Shown here: positions 1-7,676 of the stretch, piece after piece
Layout: each line of letters starts with the position of its first letter
Position numbering within the stretch: position 1 is the first letter of the stretch
NCBI GenBank assembly: GCA_027484315.1
Contig: JAIXTE010000151.1
Location: 1 to 38,126 of the forward strand
DNA: 38,126 nucleotides
Direction of reading: 5' to 3'
Source of the DNA: Burkholderiales bacterium
GTDB lineage: Bacteria > Pseudomonadota > Gammaproteobacteria > Burkholderiales > Burkholderiaceae_B
Notes under the pieces: model-generated
The model's input: only the letters and a program-made list of their open reading frames with translations
What the model was told of the DNA's origin: nothing
Databases searched by the model: none
Made by a program: the position numbers and the translations under genes

Positions 1-85
1 CCTTCCCATCCCGAACAGGACAGTGAAACGCCTTAGCGCCGATGATAGTGTGCATTCGCATGTGAAAGTAGGACATCGTCAGGCT
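1..85 (+). rRNA. rrf: 5S ribosomal RNA, 3' part
   Basis: The window opens inside a 5S rRNA. The conserved internal segment CCCGAACAGGACAGTGAAACG is almost complete (bases 10-30), and the closing segment GTGAAAGTAGG followed by CATCGTCAGGCT (61-85) matches the 3' arm of bacterial 5S rRNA. The first 30 or so bases lie upstream of the window. It should be the last gene of an rrn operon read on the plus strand, since a strong terminator follows at once. The exact 3' end is uncertain by a few bases. Confidence 0.93.
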
Positions 86-97
86 CTCCAATTCAAG

Positions 98-131
98 AAA
101 AACCCCGTACTCGAAAGAGGCGGGGTTTTTT
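98..131 (+). terminator. Rho-independent terminator of the rrn operon
   Basis: A ten-base stem AAAAACCCCG (98-107) pairs perfectly with CGGGGTTTTT (121-130) around a 13-base loop, and the 3' arm itself supplies the U-run. It lies 12 bases after the 5S rRNA, the usual place for the end of an rrn transcript. The symmetric A-run and T-run could also stop transcription from the other strand. Confidence 0.92.
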
Positions 132-154
132 ATTGCCCTCAGCATATGCTTTAA

Positions 155-469
155 ACTCTATACTCCACTGGTCTTATAGGAGTAGCAGTTTGTTTTTCAG
201 AAAAGTTAGGTGTTTCAACACGTGTATTCAGGCAGATACCTGAAGATGCAATGTATGCATCGGGTGCGGGATTCGACTCGCGTCTCGTACTGAATCAAGA
301 ACGCGACTCTATTGGTTCCCCGGTGGTGAAGACATAATGGATTCACTTGAAGAAGCGAGGTGACACGCATGCATTTGAGTTGAATCCCGATCGTGGTGAG
401 CTTGTAGTGATGGCCCGCAGCAAGTCGTCCTCGGATTATGAGGCTTTGTTGGCCTACCAGGTTCGCTGA
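155..469 (+). pseudogene. possible decayed coding remnant between rrn and the amidohydrolase gene
   Basis: The 340 bases between the rrn terminator and the next gene hold no intact gene. One plus-strand frame is open from 155 to a TGA at 467-469 apart from a single TAA at 335-337. The part after the TAA (338-466, about 43 codons) reads like ordinary protein, for example NPDRGELVVMARSK and SDYEALLAYQVR. No start codon occurs in this frame before an ATG at 251, so if it was a gene its 5' end has gone. I do not recognise the family. A minus-strand frame (215-505) is also open but has a less protein-like composition. The stretch could also be non-coding. Confidence 0.25.
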
Positions 470-471
470 AA

Positions 472-1659
472 CTATTCGAGGAATTTTTTGACTATGGCCT
501 GCCAAGCTTTCACGCCGATTGGCAGTATCCGGTCATTGAAGTCATAACTCGGGTTGTGCAAGGTGCATGGGCCGATGCCGTGTCCGTGGGTTCGATGTCC
601 GCCATCACCATTCCCTATCCATAGATACGCACCCGGCTTGTGCTGTAACATGAATGCGAAATCCTCTGCACCCATGGTGGGCGGCAGGTTGCTGTGTACA
701 CCACAGACTTCATTCAGTGTTTCCAGTGCAGTCTTGGCAAGGTTTGCCATTTCCGGTGTGTTGACCGTCGGTGGGTATTTTCTTTCAAATTCCATGCTGG
801 CACTTGCGCCAAAAGCAGCGCACATCTCTGTGCACAATTTTCGCATGTGGTTTTCGATCAGGTCGAGCGTTTCAACGCTGAAGGTACGAACGGTGCCTTG
901 AAGCACTGCATGGTCCGGAATGACATTGATTGCTTCACCCGCTTGAATTTGCGTGACGGACAACACCGCTGGATCGACCGGTTTACAGGTTCTGCTGATG
1001 ATGGTTTGAAACGCAATGATCAGCTGTGCTGCAATGACTACGGGGTCGATGCCCAAATCGGGCATGGCTGCGTGTGCGCCTTTCGCGTGAATTGTCACTG
1101 AGAATTCGTTGCTCGATGCCATGACAGGACCGGTATGGGCCGCAAATTCACCTTCGCGAAGTCCTGGCCAGTTGTGCATGGCGAAAACCGCATCCACAGG
1201 GTAGCGTTCGAACAGTCCGTCTTGGATCATGCGTTGCGCACCGGCACCACCTTCTTCGGCGGGCTGGAATATCAACACCACACTTCCCGAAAAATCAGCA
1301 TTTTCAGCTAACTCTTGGGCTGCACCCAACAACATTGCAACGTGCCCATCGTGCCCGCAGGCGTGCATCTTCCCAGGATGCCTGGAGGCATGATCAAACT
1401 GGTTTTTCTCCTGAATGGGTAGGGCATCCATGTCAGCGCGCAAGCCAATTGATTTGCCTGGCCCGCGTTTGCCTTGCAGTACACCCACGACGCCTGTTAC
1501 TCCAATTCCCGTCTCAACGGTATAACCCAACTCGTCGAGGCGTTTTGCAATGATGTCTGCCGTCCTGTTTTCTTGATACCGAAGTTCCGGGTGGGCATGA
1601 ATGTCACGACGGGTTTTAATCCAGGATTCAATTTTATTCTGATTCACAGCACGATTCAC
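472..1659 (-). CDS. M20 family amidohydrolase (N-acyl-amino acid / hippurate hydrolase type)
   Basis: A 395-residue zinc-dependent amidohydrolase of peptidase family M20, subfamily D, the group of hippurate hydrolase, N-acyl-L-amino acid hydrolase and IAA-amino acid hydrolase. These enzymes release free amino acids from N-acylated ones in the cytoplasm. Visible metal-site motifs are ACGHDGH (Cys101, His103), the QPAEEGG segment with Glu135-Glu136, His162 in MHNWPG, and His368 in LHNP. RADMDALPI (74-82) and GAEDFAFM (330-337) are also typical. Full length for the family, no signal peptide. The start is GTG, with only a weak ribosome site. It is transcribed away from the lipoprotein gene across a 98-base divergent spacer. 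The substrate cannot be told from sequence. Confidence 0.93.
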   Translation of the reverse strand: MNRAVNQNKIESWIKTRRDIHAHPELRYQENRTADIIAKRLDELGYTVETGIGVTGVVGVLQGKRGPGKSIGLRADMDALPIQEKNQFDHASRHPGKMHACGHDGHVAMLLGAAQELAENADFSGSVVLIFQPAEEGGAGAQRMIQDGLFERYPVDAVFAMHNWPGLREGEFAAHTGPVMASSNEFSVTIHAKGAHAAMPDLGIDPVVIAAQLIIAFQTIISRTCKPVDPAVLSVTQIQAGEAINVIPDHAVLQGTVRTFSVETLDLIENHMRKLCTEMCAAFGASASMEFERKYPPTVNTPEMANLAKTALETLNEVCGVHSNLPPTMGAEDFAFMLQHKPGAYLWIGNGDGGHRTHGHGIGPCTLHNPSYDFNDRILPIGVKAWQAIVKKFLE

Positions 1660-1757
1660 CGATTGATACAGACCTTAAGAATCGCAGGTTTTGCGGATGG
1701 TGGCAATCTCTGTGCAGTACCATGTCAGTGTAGTTTGGTGCTTGACAAGGGGGTAGC

Positions 1758-2903
1758 GTGAGAGGGTCTTGGCTCTGTTTGGCATTGTGGTTGTATGCCG
1801 CCTGCTTGAGTGGTTGCAGTACTGGGGCCTATCTGTGGCAGGCCACTGCCGGACATTTGAAAGTGCTGGCTGATGCGCAAGACATCGATGAGTTGATTGA
1901 CCGACCCGAAACCCCTGAGGCTTTGCGAACGCAACTCCGTCATATTACGCAGATCCGGGCTTTTTCAGTCTCGACTCTGGCCCTTCCGGACAACGCCAGT
2001 TATACCCGTTACACCCAGCTTGATCGCCCCTTTGTTGTGTGGAATGTCGTTGCTTCGCCTGTGGATAGCCTGGATTTGAAAACCTGGTGTTTTCCTGTGA
2101 CAGGTTGCATTTCCTACAAGGGTTTTTATCAGGAAACAGATGCGGTGAAGCTTGCTGTTTCCCTGCGGCGCGAAGGGCTTGATGTGGCTGTGCTGGGGGT
2201 GCCTGCGTATTCAACCTTGGGATTTACCCCCGATCCGGTGTTGAGCAGTTTCGTGAACTACCCTGTTGGTGAGTTGGCCCGGCTTGTTTTTCACGAGTTG
2301 GCGCACCAGGTGGTTTACATTGCTGACGACACCACCTTTAACGAAAGTTTTGCTACAGCTGTAGAGGAATTGGGGCTTGAAGAATGGCTTGCTCAGCCTG
2401 GGCGGGAAACATTGCGGGTGCAGTATGGCGAGTTTGATGGACGCCGTCGCGCATTTCGGGCTCTGCTCTCGGGTGCGCAAACCGATTTGAAACAAATTTA
2501 CGCGAATGATGGCAAGTTGACGCAGAACGCGGTGTTGGCAGCCAAGTCGATGCACATGAGTCAACTAGGAGCGGACTATCTTGCATTGAGGGCAGAATGG
2601 GGTGGTTGGCCCGGTTACGACCGTTTCATGTCCGAGGATTTGAACAATGCAAAGCTGGCAGTTTCTGGTTTGTACAACCAGCATGTGCCCGGCTTTAAAG
2701 GGTTGTTTGAATGGTGTGACAGAGACTTTCCGCGCTTTTACAGCGCTGTTGAGTCACTGGGACAACGTTCCAAGGAGGAACGGGATCAGGTGCTCAACAC
2801 GCTGGTTCACGCACGACAAAAGCGGGAGGTTTCTGCGTGTTCAAAGGCTGGCTTCAAGTCCATTGTTGAAGACGGGGCGCCCATCCTCAAAAACCAGGAA
2901 TGA
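1758..2903 (+). CDS. lipoprotein, predicted zinc aminopeptidase (COG4324/PF10023 type)
   Basis: A 381-residue predicted lipoprotein. The N-terminus is a short hydrophobic signal ending in the lipobox LSGC, so Cys20 should be acylated and the protein anchored in the outer or inner membrane facing the periplasm. The zinc motif HELAH (His179, Glu180, His183) is followed by NES with Glu196 as the probable third ligand, the gluzincin pattern, and by a helix FATAVEELGLEEWL. This layout fits the predicted aminopeptidase family COG4324, whose physiological role is not established. The GTG start at 1758 has an AGGGGG ribosome site a few bases upstream. Its last 63 bases overlap, tail to tail, the amidotransferase gene on the other strand. 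Confidence 0.88.
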   Translation: MRGSWLCLALWLYAACLSGCSTGAYLWQATAGHLKVLADAQDIDELIDRPETPEALRTQLRHITQIRAFSVSTLALPDNASYTRYTQLDRPFVVWNVVASPVDSLDLKTWCFPVTGCISYKGFYQETDAVKLAVSLRREGLDVAVLGVPAYSTLGFTPDPVLSSFVNYPVGELARLVFHELAHQVVYIADDTTFNESFATAVEELGLEEWLAQPGRETLRVQYGEFDGRRRAFRALLSGAQTDLKQIYANDGKLTQNAVLAAKSMHMSQLGADYLALRAEWGGWPGYDRFMSEDLNNAKLAVSGLYNQHVPGFKGLFEWCDRDFPRFYSAVESLGQRSKEERDQVLNTLVHARQKREVSACSKAGFKSIVEDGAPILKNQE

Positions 2904-3644
2904 GTTGGGCTCAAATGGTGTCCAGACTTCATTGTCGGTCAAGGCTGCAGTTGCAATTACAGCCACACGGTCATTCTGGGTGGTCACTGTACCGAAGTCG
3001 ATTTGCAGATCACAGTCCACCAGGTGGGCCTGTTTGAATGGATAAGCCCGCACGATGTATTCCAGTTTGGTTGAGCAGTGTGTGTACATGGTTTGCCCGT
3101 TGGACATCAACATGTTGAACGTACCGTGTTCAGCAATTTGCGCACACACCGGGCGCAACACTGCTTCAATTTCTTTTGCGCTGGGTCTGTTTTCTGCGCT
3201 TCGATATCCAAATTTGTTTTTGAGGGTTTGCAGCAATAGGCAAAATGCCTGTTCGCTGTCAGTTTCTCCGATTGGTAGATAGTCGCCTTGCAGGCTGGGT
3301 GCAAAGTCTTTCAAATCGCCATTGTGGGCGAATACCCAGGCTTGCCCCCACAGTTCCCGGACAAACGGGTGGCAGTTTTGGAGTTTGACCTGACCCACGG
3401 TGGCTTTTCTGATGTGGGAAATGACGTTACATGATCGAATTGGATAATTGCGGATCAGTTCGGCTACAGGCGAATCGGATGCTGGGCGATGGTCGATAAA
3501 GCAGCGGGCCGCGGATTCTTCAAAGAATGCTATGCCCCAGCCATCCACATGTTCATCGGTGAGGCCGCCACGTTTGGCGAAACCCTCGAATGAAAATTGA
3601 ATGTCTGTTGGTGTATTGCAATTCATGCCGAGCAATTGACACAT
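2841..3644 (-). CDS. class II glutamine amidotransferase (YafJ-like)
   Basis: A 267-residue Ntn-type glutamine amidotransferase. After removal of Met1, Cys2 (MCQLLGMNCNTP) is the expected N-terminal nucleophile that releases ammonia from glutamine. Family marks are the GGLTDEHVDGWGIAFF segment (27-42), the region HIRKATVGQVKLQNCHPF and the WVFAHNGDL motif. The length matches stand-alone YafJ/EgtC-like proteins, which have no synthase domain attached, so the acceptor of the ammonia is unknown. It is divergent from the glycerate kinase gene across 52 AT-rich bases (3645-3696) that probably hold both promoters. No clear ribosome site precedes the ATG. Confidence 0.92.
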   Translation of the reverse strand: MCQLLGMNCNTPTDIQFSFEGFAKRGGLTDEHVDGWGIAFFEESAARCFIDHRPASDSPVAELIRNYPIRSCNVISHIRKATVGQVKLQNCHPFVRELWGQAWVFAHNGDLKDFAPSLQGDYLPIGETDSEQAFCLLLQTLKNKFGYRSAENRPSAKEIEAVLRPVCAQIAEHGTFNMLMSNGQTMYTHCSTKLEYIVRAYPFKQAHLVDCDLQIDFGTVTTQNDRVAVIATAALTDNEVWTPFEPNSFLVFEDGRPVFNNGLEASL

Positions 3645-3696
3645 GGTTAAATAGGTAGATTGTTGATTAATTGATATTCATTTTAAGAGACTTTTC

Positions 3697-5043
3697 ATGT
3701 CGGAGAGGGACGATTTTTTCAAGGCGCTGCTGACTCAGGTTTTTGACGCGGGCGTATTGGCAGCTCAGCCACAGCGCGCAATTGAGTTGGCTTGGCATGA
3801 ACAACTATTGCCTTGGCTGGATCAGCTGGCCCCAGAGCGTGAGCGTGTCTGGGTGTTTGGTGCAGGCAAGGCGGCAGCATCAATGGCCAAGGCGCTGGAA
3901 GATGTGGCTGGAAATACCGAGGCGCTGCAGGGCTTTGTTGTCACACGGCGTGGACATGCAGTAAAAACCAATGTGATTGACGTGGTGCAGGCTGCGCATC
4001 CGGTTCCGGATGAAGATGGTCAGCGCGCTGCACGCAGATTGTACAAAGCCATTTCGGAAGTGCCGATCAGCGATGCCGTGATCGCGCTGGTGTCCGGCGG
4101 CGGGTCGAGCCTGCTGAGTGTGCCGGTGAAGGAGATTCCATTCGTCGACTTGCAGCAACTGAATCGCGCTTTGCTTTCATGTGGTGCGCCCATTGATGAA
4201 ATGAATATTGTCAGGAAACATGTCACGCAAACTTTGGGGGGGCAGTTGGCCCAGGTCTGTCGTGCGCCGGTGTTTCAGTTGCTGATTTCCGATGTGCCGG
4301 GCGATGACCCGTCATCCATTGCTTCGGGGCCATTCAGTCCAGATGAAAGTACTTTCCACGATGCCGTGGAGGTGCTGCGTCGCTGGGAAGTCCAGGTTCC
4401 GCATTCCATTTCGCGTTACCTGGACAAGGGCGTGCGCGGTGGTGTGCCGGATACACCCAAACGCAGTTCTCTGGTTTTCAGGAAAGTACGAACCCAACTG
4501 TTGGCGAGTAATTTGAAGTCACTGGAAGCGGCTACTGAGTTGCTTGAGTCGAAGGGGTACAAGGTTTTAAACCTGGGGGATACTTTGGAAGGCGAGGCTC
4601 GGGATGTTGCGCGCGTGCATGCGGCGATTGTGCGCCAGGCGGCAACGGGACAAGGCGGATGGCCAACCGGGCCATTGGCAATTCTCAGTGGCGGGGAATG
4701 TACTGTCACTTTGAATGATACCCAGCTTCGACAAGCAAGAGGCGGCAGGAATTCCGAGTTTTTGCTGGCACTTGCGTTTTACTTGCGCGACTTGAAGGTT
4801 GACGTAGATATTGCCGCAATGGCCGCGGACACCGATGGCATTGATGGTATTGGTGGACATGCTGGTGCATTGATGTTGCCCGGCGACAAATTGCTTTGCA
4901 AGTCGGCGAAGTTGGCGCCTCAGTTGCACCTGGATCAACACACCAGCTACGACTATTTCAAGCAACTGGATCGCTTGTTGATGACTGGGCCGACGATGAC
5001 CAATGTGAATGATTTGCGTGTGATTCTGATCGGCGAACCCTGA
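3697..5043 (+). CDS. glycerate 2-kinase, MOFRL family (GckA/TtuD type)
   Basis: A 448-residue glycerate kinase of the DUF4147 plus MOFRL two-domain class, which phosphorylates D-glycerate with ATP to 2-phosphoglycerate and so feeds glyoxylate, tartrate or serine-cycle carbon into glycolysis. Visible features are VFGAGKAAASMA (53-64), AAHPVPDE (99-106), the glycine-serine loop SGGGSSLL (133-140), ISDVPGDDPSSIASGP, and in the C-terminal MOFRL domain LSGGECTV, RGGRNSEFLLALA and DTDGIDG. Length is normal. No glyoxylate or tartrate gene lies beside it, so the carbon source it serves is not shown here. The gene seems to be its own unit, with 62 bases before pyrC. Confidence 0.93.
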   Translation: MSERDDFFKALLTQVFDAGVLAAQPQRAIELAWHEQLLPWLDQLAPERERVWVFGAGKAAASMAKALEDVAGNTEALQGFVVTRRGHAVKTNVIDVVQAAHPVPDEDGQRAARRLYKAISEVPISDAVIALVSGGGSSLLSVPVKEIPFVDLQQLNRALLSCGAPIDEMNIVRKHVTQTLGGQLAQVCRAPVFQLLISDVPGDDPSSIASGPFSPDESTFHDAVEVLRRWEVQVPHSISRYLDKGVRGGVPDTPKRSSLVFRKVRTQLLASNLKSLEAATELLESKGYKVLNLGDTLEGEARDVARVHAAIVRQAATGQGGWPTGPLAILSGGECTVTLNDTQLRQARGGRNSEFLLALAFYLRDLKVDVDIAAMAADTDGIDGIGGHAGALMLPGDKLLCKSAKLAPQLHLDQHTSYDYFKQLDRLLMTGPTMTNVNDLRVILIGEP

Positions 5044-5105
5044 GAAAATGAAACAGGGTGGCTGGGTTAGAATAATGAACCTTATTTAACTACCGACCTG
5101 CTGTC

Positions 5106-6227
5106 ATGATTCAGACTATTCAAATTGCCCCTCCAGACGACTGGCACCTGCATTTGCGAGATGGGGAGGCGCTTGAGCATGTGGTCGCCGCCACTGCCCT
5201 GAATTTTCGCAGGGCGATTGTGATGCCCAATTTGAAGCCACCAGTGACCACGGTTGATCTTGCGGTTGCGTACAAGGGTCGCATTCTTGCGGCAGTCGAG
5301 AAGGCGTGTGCTGGCGGCACCTATTCGCCTGAGCAACAGGCTGTGATGGCGAAGTTCGAACCCTTGATGGTGCTTTACCTGACTGGCGCAACCAGCCCTG
5401 CGGAAATTGAAAAGGCTGCTCTCAGTGGGGTGGTAAAAGCGGTGAAATTGTATCCGGCTGGCGCAACCACGAATTCAGACGCTGGAGTGTCTGATTTGCT
5501 GGGGCAATGTGGCCCTGTGCTGGACGCGATGCAGGCCTGTGGCTTGCCACTGCTGGTGCACGGTGAAGTCACTGATCCTGATGTGGATGTGTTTGATCGC
5601 GAAGCAGCCTTTGTCGACAGCGTGATGAGGCCCTTGCGGAGTCGGTTTCCGAATTTGCGCGTCGTTTTTGAACACATCACGACCAAGCAGGCTGTGGATT
5701 TTGTGACTGAACAGTCAGGGCGAGATGCACAAGGTAATTTGTTGCTGGCAGCCACTATTACGCCGCAGCACCTGCTCTATAACCGGAATGCAATCTTCAA
5801 AGGTGGATTACAGCCGCACTGGTACTGCTTGCCTGTACTGAAGCGGGAAGTACACCGGCAGGCCCTTTTGAGGGCAGCCACCAGCGGTTTGCCGCAGTTC
5901 TTTTTGGGCACAGACAGTGCTCCACACGCCAAGCACCTGAAGGAAATGTCGTGTGGTTGCGCAGGTTGCTATTCAGCGCCTTATGCCATGCCGATGTATG
6001 CAGAAGCTTTCGAGCAAATGGGCGCTCTCAAGGACGCCAGCCTGTTTGAACAGTTTTGCAGCTTGAATGGCCCAGCGTTTTATGGTCTACCTGTGAATGA
6101 AGGGGTTTACGAGTTGCGGCGCGAGCCCATGCAAATCCCGGAACGTTTGCCCTTTGTGACGGAGTCCGGCATTGTGCCCCTTCGGGCGGGTGAAACGCTG
6201 GATTGGACTACCACCCGTTTGTCCTGA
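5106..6227 (+). CDS. pyrC: dihydroorotase, class II
   Basis: Dihydroorotase closes carbamoyl-aspartate to dihydroorotate in pyrimidine synthesis. The protein has 373 residues, slightly longer than the E. coli enzyme. The binuclear zinc site is complete: HLHLRD (His14, His16, Arg18), the lysine to be carboxylated in KLYPAGATTNS (Lys114), His152 in LVHGE, His190 in FEHIT, and Asp270 in GTDSAPH. This is the compact class II form that acts without aspartate transcarbamoylase. The ATG at 5106 directly begins the conserved N-terminal strand. The next reading frame follows with no gap. I could not see a convincing promoter in the 62 bases upstream. Confidence 0.97.
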   Translation: MIQTIQIAPPDDWHLHLRDGEALEHVVAATALNFRRAIVMPNLKPPVTTVDLAVAYKGRILAAVEKACAGGTYSPEQQAVMAKFEPLMVLYLTGATSPAEIEKAALSGVVKAVKLYPAGATTNSDAGVSDLLGQCGPVLDAMQACGLPLLVHGEVTDPDVDVFDREAAFVDSVMRPLRSRFPNLRVVFEHITTKQAVDFVTEQSGRDAQGNLLLAATITPQHLLYNRNAIFKGGLQPHWYCLPVLKREVHRQALLRAATSGLPQFFLGTDSAPHAKHLKEMSCGCAGCYSAPYAMPMYAEAFEQMGALKDASLFEQFCSLNGPAFYGLPVNEGVYELRREPMQIPERLPFVTESGIVPLRAGETLDWTTTRLS

Positions 6228-7076
6228 GTGCAGGTGGTCACTGGTTCATCCCCCTGGCTTTGGCCCTACGGTCAAGCTGCCGCATTTCAGGCGAACAGGT
6301 GTTCGACTGAAGGCAGTGTGGCGCATCATCTTGATGCACAGCGTGAAAAAGCCGGTTCACATCTGTTGCCTCGGTTCATCGCTTCCCGCGAAGTGATGGG
6401 TGCGCTGGAATATGAACGCTGTGTGCATACAGGGCAAATTCCAACGCGTGATCTAGGCCATGACTGGTACAACGGCTTGGTGTGGCTGCGGTTTGCTCAG
6501 GCCAAGCACTGCATCAATAGGTCGCACATTGAAGATTCCGATCGTCAATCTGAACTGACTTCCAATGGTAGAAGTCGTCTTCGGGATGCGCTGACTCTGT
6601 TTGACGAAAATGGCGCATTGTTGCTTACGACTGAGACGTCCATTCGTGATGCTTTGTTGGATCAGGATTGGCAAACCTTGTTTGTGCATGGCCGCCAGCA
6701 TTGGAATGGTCGAGCTCGTTTACTCGTGTTTGGGCACGGCTTGCTGGATAGCCTTCACAAGCCGCATCGCGGGCTTTGTGCCAAGGCCATTCCCGTGTTG
6801 CTGCCAGCATTGGATGTTCCGGACGAGACCCTGTCTGTTTTGCTTGAAGTGGTTGTAATGGCAGTTCAGGACCCAGCCAATTTCAGTCCCATTCCTGTCA
6901 TGGGAGTTCCGGGGTGGTTTGAAGAGTCGAATCAGCCTGGTTATTATGAAGATCGCTCGGTTTATCGTGCCAAGGCAACACCACGGCGTTCTTCCTCGCA
7001 TGAAAGATTGGCATTTGCCTTTGATCCGTCTACACTTGCTCTCGGAAAGTGCGTTGGACAATCGCTGCCCGATTAA
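6228..7076 (+). CDS. DUF3025 family protein of unknown function
   Basis: A 282-residue soluble protein that I assign to DUF3025 (PF11227) from its overall pattern, including LPRFIASREVMGALEYE, HDWYNGLVWLRFAQAKHCIN, LLVFGHGLLDSL and the C-terminal motif ESNQPGYYEDRSVYR. The family is common in beta- and gammaproteobacteria and has no established function. The GTG start at 6228 follows the pyrC stop with zero spacing, so it is probably translated from the pyrC message, though the ribosome site is weak. The last 33 bases (11 codons including the stop) are also the 5' end of the RNase P RNA. The rnpB promoter elements lie within codons of this gene. Confidence 0.85.
   Translation: MQVVTGSSPWLWPYGQAAAFQANRCSTEGSVAHHLDAQREKAGSHLLPRFIASREVMGALEYERCVHTGQIPTRDLGHDWYNGLVWLRFAQAKHCINRSHIEDSDRQSELTSNGRSRLRDALTLFDENGALLLTTETSIRDALLDQDWQTLFVHGRQHWNGRARLLVFGHGLLDSLHKPHRGLCAKAIPVLLPALDVPDETLSVLLEVVVMAVQDPANFSPIPVMGVPGWFEESNQPGYYEDRSVYRAKATPRRSSSHERLAFAFDPSTLALGKCVGQSLPD
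7008..7036 (+). promoter_or_regulatory. candidate sigma70 promoter for rnpB, inside the DUF3025 gene
   Basis: TTGGCA (7008-7013, five of six consensus bases) and TACACT (7031-7036, four of six) are separated by exactly 17 bases. Transcription would start about seven bases downstream, near 7043-7044, which is where the P1 helix of RNase P RNA begins. The elements were found by eye. The match of predicted start and RNA 5' end is the main support. Confidence 0.7.
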
Positions 7077-7446
7077 TCGGGGGGAGGAAAGTCCGGACTC
7101 CAGTGAGCACAGTGCTGGCTAACGGCCAGGCGCTACAGGTTTTGGCAACAGGATCGAAGGCGACGGAAAGTGCAACAGAAAACACACCGCCGATGGAAAG
7201 GCAACTTTCACAGGCAAGGGCGAACCGGAGGTGTAAGAGACCCCCGCAGCGTTGGCAACAAGGCTGGCTAGGTAAACCCCACTTGGAGCAACACCAAATA
7301 GGCGCGCAAGTGTTTCGGCACTGACGGCGCTCCCCGGGCGCGCGGGTAGGTGGCTTGAGCTGAAGAGTAATTTTCAGCCTAGAGGAATGATTGTCACCTT
7401 GGCCGAAAGGCCGTGGAACAGAATCCGGCTTACAGGCGCGCTTTCC
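7044..7446 (+). ncRNA. rnpB: RNase P RNA, bacterial class A
   Basis: The catalytic RNA of RNase P, which trims tRNA 5' leaders. Conserved parts in order are GAGGAAAGTCCGGACTC (7084-7100), ACCGCCGATGG, the CAAATAGG segment, GGGTAGGTGGCTTGAGC, TAGAGGAATGATTGTC and ACAGAATCCGGCTTACAG. The ends were set by the P1 helix: GGAAAGTGCG (7044-7053) pairs with CGCGCTTTCC (7437-7446) with one G-U pair. The size of about 403 bases is normal. No clear intrinsic terminator follows. The downstream 100 bases are strongly pyrimidine-rich, which might suit Rho or processed 3' ends. The 5' 33 bases overlap the DUF3025 gene. Confidence 0.97.
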
Positions 7447-7602
7447 CCATCCCCCGATTGAATTTGACTCCCCTCTGCTTCTCTTAAGACATTACTTTCA
7501 GTGTTGTCTTTATGTCTTTATTTTTCTTCGATTTTTCTTTTTCATATTTCTCAAAAGTTGCTCTAAGTCCTTGGTTGTAAAGCGTTTTCTCTCGAGAATG
7601 GC

Positions 7603-7631
7603 TTGACCACTTATTTCAGAATGCGTACAGT
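7603..7631 (+). promoter_or_regulatory. dcw operon promoter upstream of mraZ
   Basis: TTGACC (7603-7608) and TACAGT (7626-7631) are spaced by 17 bases, a good sigma70-type promoter. The predicted start point is near 7638, which leaves a leader of about 40 bases before the mraZ GTG at 7677. The promoter's last base and the whole start region lie in the phased MraZ boxes. Upstream, 7447-7600 holds no gene. It is a T- and C-rich stretch between rnpB and this promoter. Confidence 0.75.
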
Positions 7632-7670
7632 GGTGTTTCGTGGGGATTTGTGTAAATTTGTGGGGATTTA
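7631..7670 (+). promoter_or_regulatory. MraZ operator: four 10-bp-phased boxes
   Basis: Four successive ten-base units start TGGTG (7631), TGGGG (7641), TGTAA (7651) and TGGGG (7661). The second and fourth units are nearly identical (TGGGGATTT). MraZ of E. coli and mycoplasmas is known to bind direct repeats of about TGGGN separated by five bases just upstream of its own gene, and this array has that sequence and period. It covers the predicted transcription start, as expected for autorepression of the dcw operon. The third unit is a poor match. Confidence 0.8.
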
Positions 7671-7676
7671 ATTCGC

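Noticed and set aside
7391..7606. 71-codon frame after rnpB with a Phe-rich C-terminus
   Set aside because: It starts inside the RNase P RNA and its hydrophobic end is just the translation of the T-rich spacer. No ribosome site.
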